NCBI GenBank assembly: GCA_958299035.1
Contig: CATQJL010000223.1
Location: 13,812,293 to 13,876,292, forward strand
Direction of reading: 5' to 3'
Source of the DNA: Cylicocyclus nassatus
Taxonomy: Eukaryota > Nematoda > Chromadorea > Rhabditida > Strongylidae
Length of the DNA: 64,000 nucleotides
Shown: in pieces, positions 21,834 through 34,486 of the stretch
Position numbering within the stretch: the stretch's first letter is position 1
Layout: each line of letters begins with the position of its first letter
Program-made: the position numbers and the translations under genes
The notes under the pieces: generated by a model
The model's database searches: none
Told to the model about the DNA's origin: nothing
The model's input: only the letters and a program-made list of their open reading frames with translations

Positions 21834-22706
21834 ATAGGTCGTTCCATAAGTTCGTAGCGTTTTTATTTTCGTACTCATATCTTTGAGGGGCAGTTTATTT
21901 GCGGCGGAATGCATATGTCGTTTGGAAGGGCTGATTGTGCTCTTTGAAACACATCTACCGATTTTGGTGGAAAGCTGATTCACTCGGATCTCGCAGCTTC
22001 CAGAGATGGAAATCTTGAAGGGCAAAAAGGAGCAATTTCGGCATTTGCGCCTTTTTCGTTGTGAAAAGAAGCGTTTTTGCACAGATTTTTGTGCCGAGCA
22101 TCTAACATGGCGTTTGTTCATCAATATAAGACAAAAAAGAATTGGATTGATACATAAGAGCAGGAGCTGAGCAGGATGTCCCTGAACAAGACTTTTCGGG
22201 GGACGGGCGGGACGTCCTGCACTGAAAATTGCTGGACGAGTGGGCGACGGTCAACCACACCGTAATCAATCCAACTGCACGGTTTAAAGCAGGTCATACC
22301 GCAGAAAAGCCTAACAGACAAATCCAGTGAGTTTTTCTGCATGACGAAACATGGCCTCATACGGCAAACGTCGTCAAAACTCTCCTGCACGATTGGACTG
22401 GAAGGTACTTCAGTACCCAAAATACTCTCCAAACCTCGCTCTACCAGATTATCATTTGCTCCGCTCTCTGGCAAACCTCATGAGTTGTTCATGTCTCGAT
22501 TTCAGTAAGCAACTTGAGCGCTGGTTAGATGACTTTCTTGGGATCCGGCGCGCTGCCATTTGAAAAATTGAGGTTGAGAAGCTAGCAATAATGTGTGCCA
22601 AAAGGTTGTGCGCTACAACCAGGAATATAATTTTGAGTGATTTTTTTCTGTAAATTGATGATTTTGTTGGTTTATAAAAACGCTACGAACTTATGGAACG
22701 ACCTAA
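21834..22706 (+). mobile_element. Mariner transposon remnant with both ends
   Basis: Ends (T/A)TAGGTCGTTCCATAAGTTCG and its inverse CGAACTTATGGAACGACCTAA are flanked by TA on both sides. Unlike the fold-backs, the interior retains transposase sequence (see 22009-22640). At 873 bp it is shorter than a typical full-length mariner of about 1.3 kb, so it has internal deletions. Confidence 0.82.
22009..22640 (+). pseudogene. Mariner transposase pseudogene, frameshifted and deleted
   Basis: An N-terminal piece (KEQFRHLRLF, about 22030) resembles the helix-turn-helix start of mariner transposases. The C-terminal catalytic part is recognisable: HDETWPHTANVVKTLL (from about 22342), corresponding to the HDNARPH motif with its aspartate, then after a frameshift YPKYSPNLALPDYHLLRSL (about 22417-22473), corresponding to YSPDLAPSDYHLF. 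The middle, containing the first catalytic aspartate, is not recognisable. The ORFs in other frames are shadows. Confidence 0.78.
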
Positions 22707-24880
22707 TATTTCTCAGTACTACATGTATTCATTTACGATTATGCTCAGAAGACGTTTAACGTCGACTCAAAGACAGTAGCTCGGCAAAAATAACTCGGAT
22801 TTTGGTGTAGTAGGTTGCTCACAACCCAAACAGAGCAAGGCGCGACAGCATGATGCTCCTGCCAGGAAAACTACCCCCAAAACGGCGCGCAAGCCACTCT
22901 CAAGCCTAGGGCATACTTCCCGCAATTCCGTCAACACATCGACACGACTTGGAGTTGTGCCAGATGTCTATAAATTGAGCATGTTCGGGTCTCAAATGCG
23001 TAGGCGCGTAGCTTCCTCAAATTGTTGCAACACACCAAATCTGATCCGAGCAAAGCATACTTACGACCATTTATGAAGGGTCATTGCAGTGCCAAATCGC
23101 GCAGCGATTGACATCGCGTAAACTTTACCTACCTCAGGCCTTATACGCGCACGGACGAGCTTGCGATTTTCCTCCCATCGTCGTAGGCGGCATGCCGCAA
23201 TGTTATAAGCATAAAGATTTTGCAAAGGTTTTGCGTCCCTTATGATGGGAACTGCTTTACTTCAAATTTAAAATAGAGGACCTTGGAAAATGCTGCTTTT
23301 GCCACTTTTGCGCATTCTGAGGTATGTTTTCGGAATCAGCGCGTCGGATTAACCTATGTAAGCAAAAACTTCCCAGGTTAAAGGGTTGCCGAGCTACTGT
23401 CTTTAGGCTCTAACTCCACAACTATGTTTGTTTCGCCGACACATTGTGACGCTGTTTGCAACCATTTCTAATTATTATTGAAGCAGGATCTCCGCCTTTC
23501 TCCTCTTACTTTAGATTGCGACACTGTTTTTGGAGGCAAACCGGGCAAGTATGATGGCAACGAGATGGACGTGTATACTATTGCGCACATCCTAGTAAAG
23601 TGTTTGAGCAAAGACCGCACAATTTTGAGCATTGCCTGTAGGAGGGCATAGAAGGGCATGGCAACGTCAATGTGTAGGCTAGGATGTGCATATCGCACAT
23701 GCATAAAATCATAGCCTCGCCCAGAATCTGCAACCTTGGCGTACTCCTCCGCTGTTCACGTTCGATCAGGGCAGCGCCATCTGAATCTACTCAAGCGGCT
23801 GCGCGGGCGGTCACGCGCCATCACTGCGTGCCGGGACAAAGGCTTCCTTTGCTGTTGGCGTTGATGGCGAGGAGCTATTGTGAGTTCCTGAGCGTTAGAC
23901 GTAGACGGCATCGACAACAAGCACAAATCGCGTTGCGCTCGTTGTGGTGCATGTGTCTATAAGACGTCCTGAGGTTGCCCTAACCGTTGTCGCTGGTATC
24001 ACCTGTGTACATCAACATGCTGTTGCGACTTTTACTTGGAAGGTGTTGTAATCACAGGCAAAGCTTTGCTAACAAAAATAAACTTTCAGCACGGAAGCTC
24101 CCATTGTTACTTTAAAAATTATCAACTGAGCTGGAAATATGCACGCTTTCGAAGAAGCCGAAGAGATCATTTGTCTCTCTTCAAGCATACCATCAAACTC
24201 GGATACTACCAGTGTGAGATAGTCTCACCTTCGTCTTCTTCTTCTGCAGCACATCCCGCCAACGAGATTGATCTCCAGGATAAGACAAAAAAGAGTTCAA
24301 TCAGCTTGATGCGTACGTTCTTCATCATTCCATCATTTTAGCGTGCAAATGGATTTGTAGAGGTTGTGGCTCGCATTTCCAAGAAATGAAAAGCCCTTGA
24401 AGAAGAAGATCCAGAACTTATACATACAATGAGAACAACATAGGAAGCAAGCTGGGAGAGCTCCTGCCGAATAATAGCGATTTTACTCTGCCCAGTAGAA
24501 GCTGCTTGCAAAAATGCGGTAAAAAGGCTTATACCAAACCGAATCAGGCATTCAAAAAGGTAAGACAATTTTAGCTCCATGTTTTGGACAAAGCTCATGA
24601 AATTCAGAAAAGACGGATTCTTCGCGAGGAGAACGAGTTGGCGTCTCCAACACCCATTTTCATAATTTTCGTTCGTCATTGCAAAGTCATGATCTCATCT
24701 GTGAAAAAATTTGGCGACTCTTTCATTTTTTTCGAATATTAGACGCTTGGAGGATACTGCCTTATCTTACTGCTACTTCCTTTCTCTTAGCTACACTTTC
24801 ATCAGTATAAAACAGTGTATTGAATGTGTGTTGCTATCTTGTCGTCTCGTTAAGAACGATGCTTTTCTGCTGTGATGTCG
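22707..24880. other. No gene recognised; GC-richer diverged repeats likely
   Basis: Part of this stretch (22780-24000) is GC-richer than its surroundings and resembles 30100-30330 in fragments (gccaaatcgcg, tctataaa). I could not define element ends or coding frames. Confidence 0.35.
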
Positions 24881-25203
24881 TTAAGGGCAGCGTCCAGGCA
24901 GATTCTCGACTTTTATATTTTTATGTTATCCAGGCCTTTCCATGGCTCTGATTCCGAAAATGGAACTCAAAAAGCGTGAACTCAGAAAACCAGCTTTTGG
25001 GGCTATTTTGGGAAAACCCGGACGAGTGCTTTTGATGTTATCCTTGTCGAAAGCAAGTATTAACAGGTAAACGCTGTAAGTTCGACTGTGCTCGTCATGT
25101 GAAAACACGTCAAGGCTGAGGAGATTTCGTTCATGAGGGGTTGGCCGTCCGAGGGAAGTGGGCGTGGTCATCGAGCTCGGATCTGCCTGGGCGCTGCCTT
25201 CAA
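24881..25203. mobile_element. MITE related to the TTAA element at 7979
   Basis: The left end TTAAGGGCAGCGTCCAGGCA and the right end TCTGCCTGGGCGCTGCCTT are inverted. The GGCAGCG terminus matches the intron 1 MITE. The right flank is TTCA rather than TTAA, so the duplication is decayed or unclear. Confidence 0.65.
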
Positions 25204-25204
25204 A

Positions 25205-25416
25205 CTTCTTTTTGTTTGATTAACAATTGAACTATGCGCTTATGTGCGTATTGAGTACTTCTTTTTGTTTGATTAACATTTAAACTATGCGCTTATGTGC
25301 GTATTGAGTACTTCTTTTTGTTTGATTAACATTTAAACTATGCGCTTATGTGCGTATTGAGTACTTCTTTTTGTTTGATTAACATTTAAACTATGCGCTT
25401 ATGTGCGTATTGAGTA
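25205..25416 (+). repeat. 53-bp tandem repeat, four copies
   Basis: Units starting cttctttttgtttgattaac begin at 25205, 25258, 25311 and 25364, each ending at gtattgagta. Copies 2-4 are nearly identical; copy 1 differs at a few bases. The array abuts the MITE at 24881-25203. Confidence 0.93.
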
Positions 25417-25786
25417 CAATTTGTCTACATTAGTGGGTAGAAGAACGAAATTCACCGTTGACCTTGCCTACGTGGACTACTGATCCTCACACATATGGAG
25501 TAGATGGTGAAAAGACCAGAGCTTTGCGCAAGAAGGCACCCAATGACTACTCGTTTCTCCATTCTGGGTAAGAGGATTTTCCTATCACAGGACGGCAATT
25601 TTCACCAATTTTCACCAAAAACCAATTTTCACAGTCATTGCAAAAAGGCTGAAATCTGCGAGTTTTTGAGTGTTTAAACTTCAATTCAATCCCAAAATCA
25701 CCAGAATGCAAGATTTCAAGAAAATCTGTGAAAGTGGGATTGTACGTTTTGAGCGTTCCTTCAAACTCCAGCTTGACGGTTCCTTA

Positions 25787-25935
25787 GGGAACAGCCATAG
25801 GTTGCTGGAAACTGTGTCCAAGGTTGCCGAGGTTGCCGGCGTTGTCGGGGTCAGAGACAGGTTACATAGCGCGCGAAACGTAGAGGATACTGGAGATCTT
25901 ACAACGATCGGCAACGATGGCATATGGCCGCCGTT
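25787..25935. mobile_element. Decayed relative of the minisatellite inverted-repeat element
   Basis: The left end GGGAACAGCCATAGGTTGCT, the gttgccgaggttgccggc stretch, and then gtcggggtcagagacag and cgcgcgaaacgtagagg match the element at 12778-13016. The right end is degraded (gcatatggccgccg). Confidence 0.6.
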
Positions 25936-27362
25936 GCTGGCCATATTTTGCCGGCCATAATATACTTAGAAAACATATTTGGACTCAAGTTTTCGTAATT
26001 TCAAAGCCACTGAAACTGCGTCATAATGCTAAACGAGCTGCAAAAGAAAGCACGCGTTTCACGACGGTAATCTATAAACTGCAAAAAGACTTATCTGCGA
26101 GTTTTGAGCATCAATGTAGTGCCACAAACTTCTAAACACTCGCTATAGACATAAGGAAGTGTTAAGCAGTGTCTTGCTCTATTTTCCTTGATTGATGATG
26201 AGCTGCAAGCTTTGAAAACACCGTCCACCCAAAAATTCGACCTCCATGTTTATGCCGTTGCAGGGCCTTCTCAAACCCTTGATTCCGAATGTCAAGTCGG
26301 AAATCCGGAAAACCACGAAAAACCCCCGTTTTCAGAATTCGCAGTTTGGAAGCAATTTACTCTCTTCGGAAGCAACTTTGTGCCAGCGCGAGTTGGATAA
26401 GTATACAGTTAGGGGGCTCCATTACTGTCAGCATCAAAATCTCTTCGACTCCGTTTTGGTAGACGGCGCCTTTGAGCAATATCTCGTGGACGCTGTCGCG
26501 CTAAGCGGAGAAAACTGCTCGTCGCTGAGGCGACCGAATTCGTCGTGCTTTTGCGCATTCTGGCGCTTTTTGGCGCTTTTGGGCATTTTATATACCCTTT
26601 TAGTTATGTTTGACGGATTTGTAAAAAAAAAGGTCAGAAAATGCTGAGTTCCTGAAAAAAGTGTGTTTTCCTGAAATAAGGTCAGAAGATGCTGAGTCGG
26701 TCGGTGGTGGCATATTGTCTCCATGTTATGATATCAACAAAAAATTATTTGAGTCAGAAGAATAGCTACAACTTGAAGGCAGTTTCTCGGCAAATGAAAA
26801 ACCCTGGAGCTGTGGTGGAAAAGGTTGCTCCCCCGTCTTGGCACACACCAAGGCGGGGCATGGAAAATGCTCTCAAGCCAAAGCTTTTCAAGAAAACTGC
26901 CTTCAGAGTGGCTTGTAACCTCGCGCCTAGCGAGTTCGCTATTCGCCTCCCATCGATAGGAGCGCACGTCGCCATGTTTATAACAACAAAGTGTCTTGCA
27001 ACTATTTGACGTCTCCAACCTTATTGAAAACATCTCAAGAAATTTGAAAAGTGCTCGTTTTCGCCGTTTCCGCTCACTCAAGGGCAATTTTTGGTGTAAG
27101 TGTGAATAACCCCAAATTAGCGAAAATGTTTCAATTTAAGAATTTGTTAGGCTACTGCCTTTGAGCCTATTCTTAAATCATAATAAAGTTGAAGAAGTTA
27201 AGTCGTTGCACAAATCGTTGCAAAACCCTTTCTCATGTAATTTAAGAGGGGTATTATAGCATTGCTCGTGAAGTTGAAATTTGTGACGATGTGAATAAAA
27301 AAACAAGTATCAAATGCCGACTAGGGCCACAGTACTCACATTTTCCATTTGTGCTCTTAGTA
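25936..27362. other. No gene recognised
   Basis: Contains ORFs of up to 133 codons on both strands, but none has recognisable motifs or splice context. The sequence near 26560 (ggcgctttttggcgctttt) echoes the MITE at 19821. Confidence 0.35.
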
Positions 27363-27692
27363 TTAGGTCCGATTTGTAGAAAGGATGTATAGTTGCTGGA
27401 ACATATTCGTAGTTTGAATCGACGTCAAACCGTTCGGAACGCACAAATGACGCTTGCGAAAACTGCCGCGGACAACGGCGCCAAGCCTGAAGCCGTATTG
27501 GTCATTTAAACAAGTGAATTGCTCATCATTATAGTGCACCAAAATGAAGTTGATCAAGCCTCGAAATGACACTTCAGCAACTGAGGAGAGACTCATATAA
27601 TCACAATCGGAGGTTAGAAACTTGCATAGAAGCTCATCACCTATGCCATTTGGGATGTCTTCGTTACTAAATGAAATGGTAATTTGCAGCAC
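27363..27692 (-). other. Unrecognised 109-codon open frame next to a mariner-like end
   Basis: A minus-strand frame ends at a TTAGGTCCGATTTGTAG sequence preceded by TA (27361-27362), which looks like one mariner-type terminus. I could not find a matching opposite end nearby, and the translation shows no transposase motif. It may be part of a decayed transposon. Not called as a gene. Confidence 0.25.
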
Positions 27693-28105
27693 TTCTAAAG
27701 AAGTTCATCTCACCCTTTGATAAAGCACTGGTCCTCCACTATACGAAACGACCGTGAGGCAACTTGCGAGGAGAGGAAAAAACGGGCTACAGAATCCGGG
27801 GGAAAGACGCACTCCTTTAGCTAAATCAAAAAATAATTCCATATTTCACTAATTCTACATTTGACATAAGACTAAATTTGGTCAGCCACTGATTCCTCTC
27901 CCTGAACAACAAAAAGTTGTGAAGACAAGTTCTCTGCACCTTTTCGGCCACTTTTGGAACATTTCGCAACACACTCCCAAAAGGTAGGCGGAAGAAGGGG
28001 CGTCTTCTCTCCCATCTATTGGTCCGCCACCGATAGGTATAACCAAAATATTTACATGGCGATATTGCGTACTGCTGCGAAAGTCCAAGTTTTCCTGTTT
28101 TGGTG

Positions 28106-28272
28106 AGGCTCCCGCCAGAGTGCCGAAGTTATGCCAGCGCTACGCCAGCATTTCGATCGATACACGTGTATTTCGTTAGGGCGGGGCTAGCTGACGTCCC
28201 CAACGAAATAACGTGTATCGATCGAAATGCTGGCGTAGCGCTGGCATAACTTCGGCACTCTGGCGGGAGCCT
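28106..28272. repeat. Near-perfect 70-bp-stem hairpin
   Basis: aggctcccgccagagtgccg at 28106 is matched by its exact inverse ending at 28272. The two arms pair for about 70 bp with a single one-base difference (acgtgtattt against acgttattt), leaving a loop of about 25 nt. The near-identity indicates a recent insertion or ongoing arm correction. No target duplication is obvious. Confidence 0.9.
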
Positions 28273-28415
28273 GAAGAAGACGAAGCACCAATTCAAAGTG
28301 CACGGCAGCTGGTAGGAAGCAATTGAAACTGTGATTGTCGAAAAAATTGTTTTCGTTGCACTACCATCTTTTTGATGAGTGTAGAATGATATAGCCTTGT
28401 CTTGTCGATTTTCTG

Positions 28416-28738
28416 CTAACGAGGGGATCGTGTTTCGTCGAAGTGGCCTTTCCAGATAAGACCCATACTGCTTTAAAGAGCAAGAGATGATTTCAAATCT
28501 GCCTTCCATATCTGCCACCCGCCTCTGAAGACCTATGGGCGTTCAGGTCGAAAAATTGAATAAACTGGAACAAAATTTGCTCAAATGATCTAGTGTCAAG
28601 TATTAGAGTCGTGCATGCAATGGATACGTTTTGTCTAATATGCTAACACTTGAAACTGCTTTATCTGAGTGCTGGAAAGATTGTAACAACGATTTTGACT
28701 AAAAAGGCACTTCGACTAAACACCCTTCCCTTGTAAGT
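28416..28738. mobile_element. Fold-back element of the CTTACAAGGGAA-type family, no insert
   Basis: Subterminal gtcgaagtggcctttccaga and the far end cttcccttgtaag match the element at 57988-59379 along most of their length, including aatttgctcaaat, gtcaagtat, atgcaatggatac and ctggaaagattgtaac. This copy lacks the 0.9-kb mariner-type insert present in the 58-kb copy. Confidence 0.75.
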
Positions 28739-29264
28739 AATTTTCATATATTGTTCAGCTATGAAAGTGATGTCATACCTTTAGCAGAGGTATTGATCGG
28801 ATCTGAGCGAGTAACCTCAGCAACTGCGTAATGATGGGATCGGAGAAGCACAAAGATTTGAGTGTAAGTGAACATTCTGCATCCAGAGGTAGAAGCGAAG
28901 AAGCACGAAACAGCGCAGAAATGTCTCCATCTATAGCACATTCCAATATTAGTGCTTTAACAGTGAGATCTTTGAATCGCTGCAACTCGTTCAGTTCCGA
29001 ATTAAAAATTGCGAATCGTCTAAAAAAATCATTGACACTGATGTGCTAGTACAAAATCGACCATCACCTTGGTTTATCCAGTGAAAATTGCGCTTTGTAA
29101 ACATCAATTATCAATAAATCCTCTTCAGCTCTCAAACGTATCATCACAGATGTGCGACGTAGAATCTTGCGATGCTTGGAAATAAAAGTGAAATCACTTC
29201 GTTGCACGGCTTTGAGTGATTTGAGATCCTAAACGATACAAGGAACATTGATCCTTTTAGTCAA

Positions 29265-29735
29265 CTAACAAGGAAAGGATACATGGTGACCGTGGCCTTT
29301 GGAAATGAAACGTAAACCATTGAATGCATCTTGAAGCGCTGATTCTAAATCTGCTTTCGGTATCTGCTGTGCGCTCTTCGGAAAGAAGTTATGAACATTT
29401 CTTGTCACCAAAATTTGCACTGTTTTTGATGCAGGATCCACCAATATCGTTAGGATGTTCGCTTACGCACTGCAAAAGAGAGTACAGGTAAAGTAAAGCT
29501 TAGCTTCAAGCTCGGAAAAACTGTCACCGAACATCAAAGTCTAAAAAGCCTGGATACTGATGATTTTGACTGCCTAAATCTCGCAAAATTAATATGGAAA
29601 AAAGTCCATACCTTCGTTTAGGGAGTCGCACAGCAGATAATGAACATAGATTCAGAATCAAAGTTTCAAGACGCACCTAATGGTATATATCTCGTTGCAA
29701 AAAGCCACGGTCACCAAGTATCCTTCCCTCGTAAG
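29265..29735. mobile_element. Fold-back element of the CTTACAAGGGAA-type family
   Basis: The left end ctaacaaggaaaggatac and the right end gtatccttccctcgtaag are inverted, with mirrored ggtgaccgtggccttt and aagccacggtcacc blocks. Non-coding. Confidence 0.75.
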
Positions 29736-30460
29736 CAAGTTTACCTTTGGGTCTATAAGCTGATATATGATAAGTAGTATATGAGTTGGGAGATCGTTTA
29801 GCATAGCTATTGAATCTCCAATTCTGTAAAAAATGATTGCTTCAATCAAGACGTCATCTATGTGGAGTGGAGGATGAAAGTGTAAACAAAATGTGTACTC
29901 GTCAAAGACGAAGATAAATAATGCATGTGAGGCTTTGAAAAGCTGTTCAAGAGTAACAGAATCAATTAGAAGAATGTAATTTTAGTCCATTTAAATCTAG
30001 GGCATTACTAGACATCGATGTAAATACCCATTGTTTTCTCGCGTACATCCGCTTTCGCAGATTCTCTCTAATTTTAAATTGGATTTTGAGCCTCCCGTAA
30101 TTTCGGTTGCTACTTAAGGCCTCGGTCATGCCGCGCGCAATTTTACCGAGTCGCTATCGCCAACGACTTGCAAAATGTTCACCAATGCGCTGCGCCAAAT
30201 TCAATGCACGGGCGCACAGCGTTTATAAACTGATGTGTGCGTTCCGAATCTTGCTTATCTAGAATCGTTAACGAAAGATTAAGAGCTATCGTAGCTTTGC
30301 CAAATCGCGTGAGTTGCGATCCAGGCCCAAATTGACCACACACTAGATGTCTTCAAATATGTTAAATGTTTTCAATATATCACTTCAATATATGATATGC
30401 GTTCGAAATTCATAGTTAAGTAAATGAAAACTTCAACTTTTTTATATATGAGGCCTAATG
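29736..30460. other. No gene recognised
   Basis: Includes a GC-richer block (30110-30330) resembling part of 23050-23220, perhaps a diverged repeat. Confidence 0.35.
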
Positions 30461-30461
30461 T

Positions 30462-30720
30462 CTCTTCTCTGTATCAGCTGTGTCGTATACTACGTATACT
30501 TCGATTGAAAAGTAATATTTTTAAATCGATCCGGACCAGACTTCGCGCACATACATGTTGGGGTGGGCGATTATAGGTGTCGTGGGCTACTTTTCGGCAT
30601 GTTAATTCATTGGCTTTTAAGCAAATTTCAAGTACGGAGTAGGAAGTTGGTACAGAGGGGTAAGTGAGCATGCCTATCAGAATTTTATGCCACTAACTGA
30701 TTTACCCGGCTCCGCCCGGC
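30462..30720. mobile_element. Decayed Helitron-like fragment
   Basis: Contains the family blocks atcgatccggaccagactt, cgggctacttttcg-like sequence, gtaagtgagcatgc and gatttacccggctccgcc, as in the complete copies at 5179 and 18374, but heavily diverged and without a clear TC or CTAG end. Confidence 0.55.
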
Positions 30721-30818
30721 CCTTTCAAAACACTTTGATGAAAATCCTCTCCATCACGCTACAACCTTTCCCTGTGTCTACTTCTATATGCCAATTCCCT
30801 ATTCCCGATGTGTTAGTA

Positions 30819-31103
30819 TAGGGGCCTGCATGATCTCGAGAGTCGGACGTGCGTACGGTCATTGCGCTGCGCATGTCCGAAGTCCGATGTCTGTCTCACG
30901 ACTCAGGTAGGTGCCAGACTTCCCCCGTTCAACAGTTCATTCGGTTCACCCCCTTTGTATTGGTCAGTGCATTAATTTGACAAATAGCGAATGAGTGAAC
31001 CGGCGAACCGGTTGAACAGGATAAGTCTGGCACCTGCGTCAGTGACATCGGACGGCGCAATGGCCGTACGCACGTCCGACTCTCGCAATCATGCAGGCTC
31101 CTA
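30819..31103. mobile_element. MITE with long inverted arms, flanked by TA
   Basis: The left arm ggggcctgcatgatctcgag and the right arm attgcgagag-type inverse ending atgcaggctcc extend through gtcggacgtgcgtacgg on both sides for at least 50 bp, with a further pair (ggtgccagactt/aagtctggcacc) inside. TATA flanks both ends (30817 and 31102). It separates two Helitron-like fragments. Confidence 0.78.
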
Positions 31104-31107
31104 TAAT

Positions 31108-31430
31108 CAGCACGCTCACTTACCCCCCCCCCCCTCCTTTGCCAATTCCCAGCCCCGTAGCTTGAACTTGGCAGAAAATCGATAAAATTGATAAAAGTGA
31201 GGGATGAGGATGATTCTGAAGCCTATATTGTATTCGTAATCAGCATGCTCGATTACCCCCTTCCCTGTGCCAACTCTTACCCCGCAGGTTAAACTTTTCA
31301 AAAGATCGATAAAATCGATAAATCGATATCGATTTTAACGAAAGGTAGCCTACGACACCGTCCCTCCCCAAAGCGTATGTGTGCAAAGTTAGTCCGGATT
31401 GGTTCAGAAATAGAACCTATTCACATGGGA
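31108..31430. mobile_element. Decayed Helitron-like fragment
   Basis: Family blocks are readable: ccaattcccagccccgtagc, aaaatcgataaaattgataa, tgtattcgtaatcagcatgc, cgaaaggtagcctacgacac and ggttcagaaatagaa. It is closest to the expanded copy at 18374. A C9-11 homopolymer lies near 31126. Confidence 0.6.
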
Positions 31431-34400
31431 CCTTACGGATTGCTAGCAAACGGATGGGCCAAACCCATAAATAGATGCTGTTCCAAACCTATAAACTTCC
31501 CAAATAAATTTTTTAATTCATCAGCACATGTATTGCTGCAACCCCTTAAAGCGAGATCTTCGAAGTTTTCTCAACATTTGAATAAAAAGTGGATTTTATC
31601 GTCCTGAAAAAGTGTTTTGCTCTAAAGATCACTGTACTGTTTTGTACTGTTTTTCTACAATGTCATTCTCGCACTCGCGCTCATATTTTGAACTTAAAAT
31701 CAAATTCAAACAGAGCAAATGGTTTAAGAGCGACGTTTTAGATTTCCTCAATATTTGACCGAAAGTGGAAGATAATTCCAAAAATAGCTCAGCTGACATA
31801 GATGCTAAGAGCTTGAAAAACGAACGAGTGCATAATGATATGGAGATAGGATGTGGGCGAATCCATAGATGGTATCCTCCTTTCATACCCAAGTTTTGGA
31901 ACGATCATCATCTCGCATATATTAACACATTTGGCACGCGCTTGCGTATTTCAACACTACTATTGCAGCAGCAGAGCGTACCCTGCGTGTGTGATCCTCG
32001 TTTGCGCCAGGACCTCTGCGTCCTTTTGTCCTCATGATTGCACCGTCGCGTCTCTAAACGATACGGCACCATTCTGCGACTGGCGTCTATTCAAAACGAA
32101 CGTCAAAGCCATGCATGTGGGCGAACCAATCTAGCCGTCGCGTTATTTGGGATCGCGTTTATGCTATAGGAAAAAATTGTTGCTTTTGACAATTTCAAAC
32201 TTTGAGCTGGGACGTGACGATTTCAAACTTTGAGCTTGGACGCCGAGAGTTGATACATGCATAGGTGAGCATGCTGGTAACGGAAATAACTTTAACTTGG
32301 AAGAAATCTTATGCAATCGATGACTCAACGATTTTTCTCCCAGATTTTTGTTTAAGAAGATGGGAGTTACCACAAACTGGAAAAGGGGGGAGGTAAATAA
32401 GCTGCTGAATTAGAAGGCAGGAGAGGATGGGAAACAGGGCAGGATAAGCACAGAGAAGACGGTCAGAGACAAGAGTGTTATGTGTGGCAATTGTGTGGCA
32501 ACTGGTGAAATTAACATGGTGGTCGGGAGGAATCGAGAGAAGCAGCAAGCATTCGAATTTATGTTGTTTTGAACGCGCATCTCAACTTGTCCTGAGTGAT
32601 TTTTCTAAGGTTGAAAAAAACCTGAAACTAATACAAAATTTCCGTCGCGTTACTCTACGAGTCTCGAAGGCACCGTAGGTTGAGAGTCTGGAGTTTTGGC
32701 AGCATATGATAGCATGATCTCTTATCAAGCCAATGTCCAAGTCGCGGAGCAGAATGTCGCTTCGAAAGCATGAAATTAGCTTCGGAGCGAAGATGCGCGA
32801 GGACCTCAAGTCGGCACCGCCCCCTGCAGCAACGCTCGCCCGTCCTTGCGCGCCCACTCAATCATCGCTCCCGAAAGCCGACCTGCGCGTTCTCCTAAAC
32901 GGGATTTGCCGCGGTTTTGCGGGTTCTCGAGTTTGAAGAATATAATAAATATCTAAAAAATTAATAGGTATCATGTCCTGTTTTTATAATGTATGCATTT
33001 ATTACATATGTCAGGTGTTGCAAAATCTCTTTTCACTTTTGAGCTACCATAACACAATGAAAATGCATGCAAAAACTTCAGAAACTTCTAGACGCTGCTT
33101 CTATTGTTTATGTTTCCGAACTTTTCCTTCTGTTGGTTACTAAAACGGTTGCCGAAATAAACCTGTGGTTTTCACCATGCCTAACTTTCAAACTCTCGAT
33201 TTTTCCAGAACTTGAGAAGAGTTTGATAAAAAGTGGATAGGGTAAAGAAGTGGAGTATATTGCAGTTTTTGGGTTAACTCTAAAACTTTTGAAAACTTCT
33301 GAAATTAGTTTTTGGAATCACTAAAAAGCAAATTTTCAGGCTGTCCTCGAAGAACACCAATTGGTCAGAAATACGGGTGTCAACGCAACTTCTTCTCTTC
33401 TCTTGACAAGTGCTTTTTCCTCTCTTTTTGTAGAGTCTGCAGGGCTAGACTGATGAATCTTGTTTCTAAACGCTCCCCAAGCTGTATCCGGCGAATTCGA
33501 GAATGGGGAGGGGAGGGGGGGGGTCAAAGACAAGCACCTTTGCTTGCCATTTGCTTTCGAGCAAGATTGAACAGCGGGTGTTGACAGGAGGTCTACTTAT
33601 ATACCGTGAAGCCACAGGTTATATCTGCAATGGCGAACCTAAGCGACACCTCGAAAGTTGACTTGCGAATATCAGTGTCAAGGTACTTTTTGGCAAAGTC
33701 TACATGCTTACAAAGAACAAAGGCTGTTGACAGATCTAATGTAAGATTTTTTGTAAGTTACCATATAATTTGACGGAATAAGGCATACGATTAGACACGT
33801 TTAATAAAAGCTCGATTGAAAGAAATATACTCCTTGCGAATATCCGAAGCAAGCTCATACGACAACTTGTGCGTGATAGAATATATGACCAGGTTTATAC
33901 TAAAAATTGCATCATTTCCCCTTACAGTAAACCTAGGAAACGTGTTAGATCTGAAGCAGTCTGAGAAATCGTATGCTGAGACCGCTGCTAAAAATATTGT
34001 GGGACCGACGACATTGTAAGTACGCATGAATGAACGCGTAATTGGTAAAAGACGAGAAAGTACATTGACGCCGCTGGGAAAGCACAGAAAAGCAGATAAA
34101 TGGTAAGCTGTTCGTTTTCATTTGCTCCAAGTTGTGGAGGACAAAATATCTGCTCGCAAAGAGTAAGGGTTGTTCCTTATCCCGCGAACTTGAGAGAACG
34201 GCAAGAATGAGCAGCTTTCTAACACTAGTAATCTGACGTGATTTCTTTTAAACCGCCACCTACGATCATTATTATCTGAGCAGGCCCACCAGGAGGGGAG
34301 CATTGATTTTGTCATCCGTGGGTAAAGCAAGACACTGTGCTCAACACAAAGTATCGGCGAATTCTGGTGAGGTAATTGAACACAGGCGCTCAGCTGTGCT

Positions 34401-34486
34401 CATTTCAGATGAACAGATTGGGCAAGTCTAAAAGACAGATGACGAATTAGAGTGCTTTTTAAACTCACATTCATAATGCAAAACGG
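31431..34486. other. No gene recognised
   Basis: About 3 kb of mixed composition with short ORFs only. No domain, no convincing exon chain and no clear element ends. Confidence 0.35.

Noticed and set aside
25205..25416. CRISPR-like array
   Set aside because: It is a simple tandem repeat without unique spacers, in a eukaryotic sequence.
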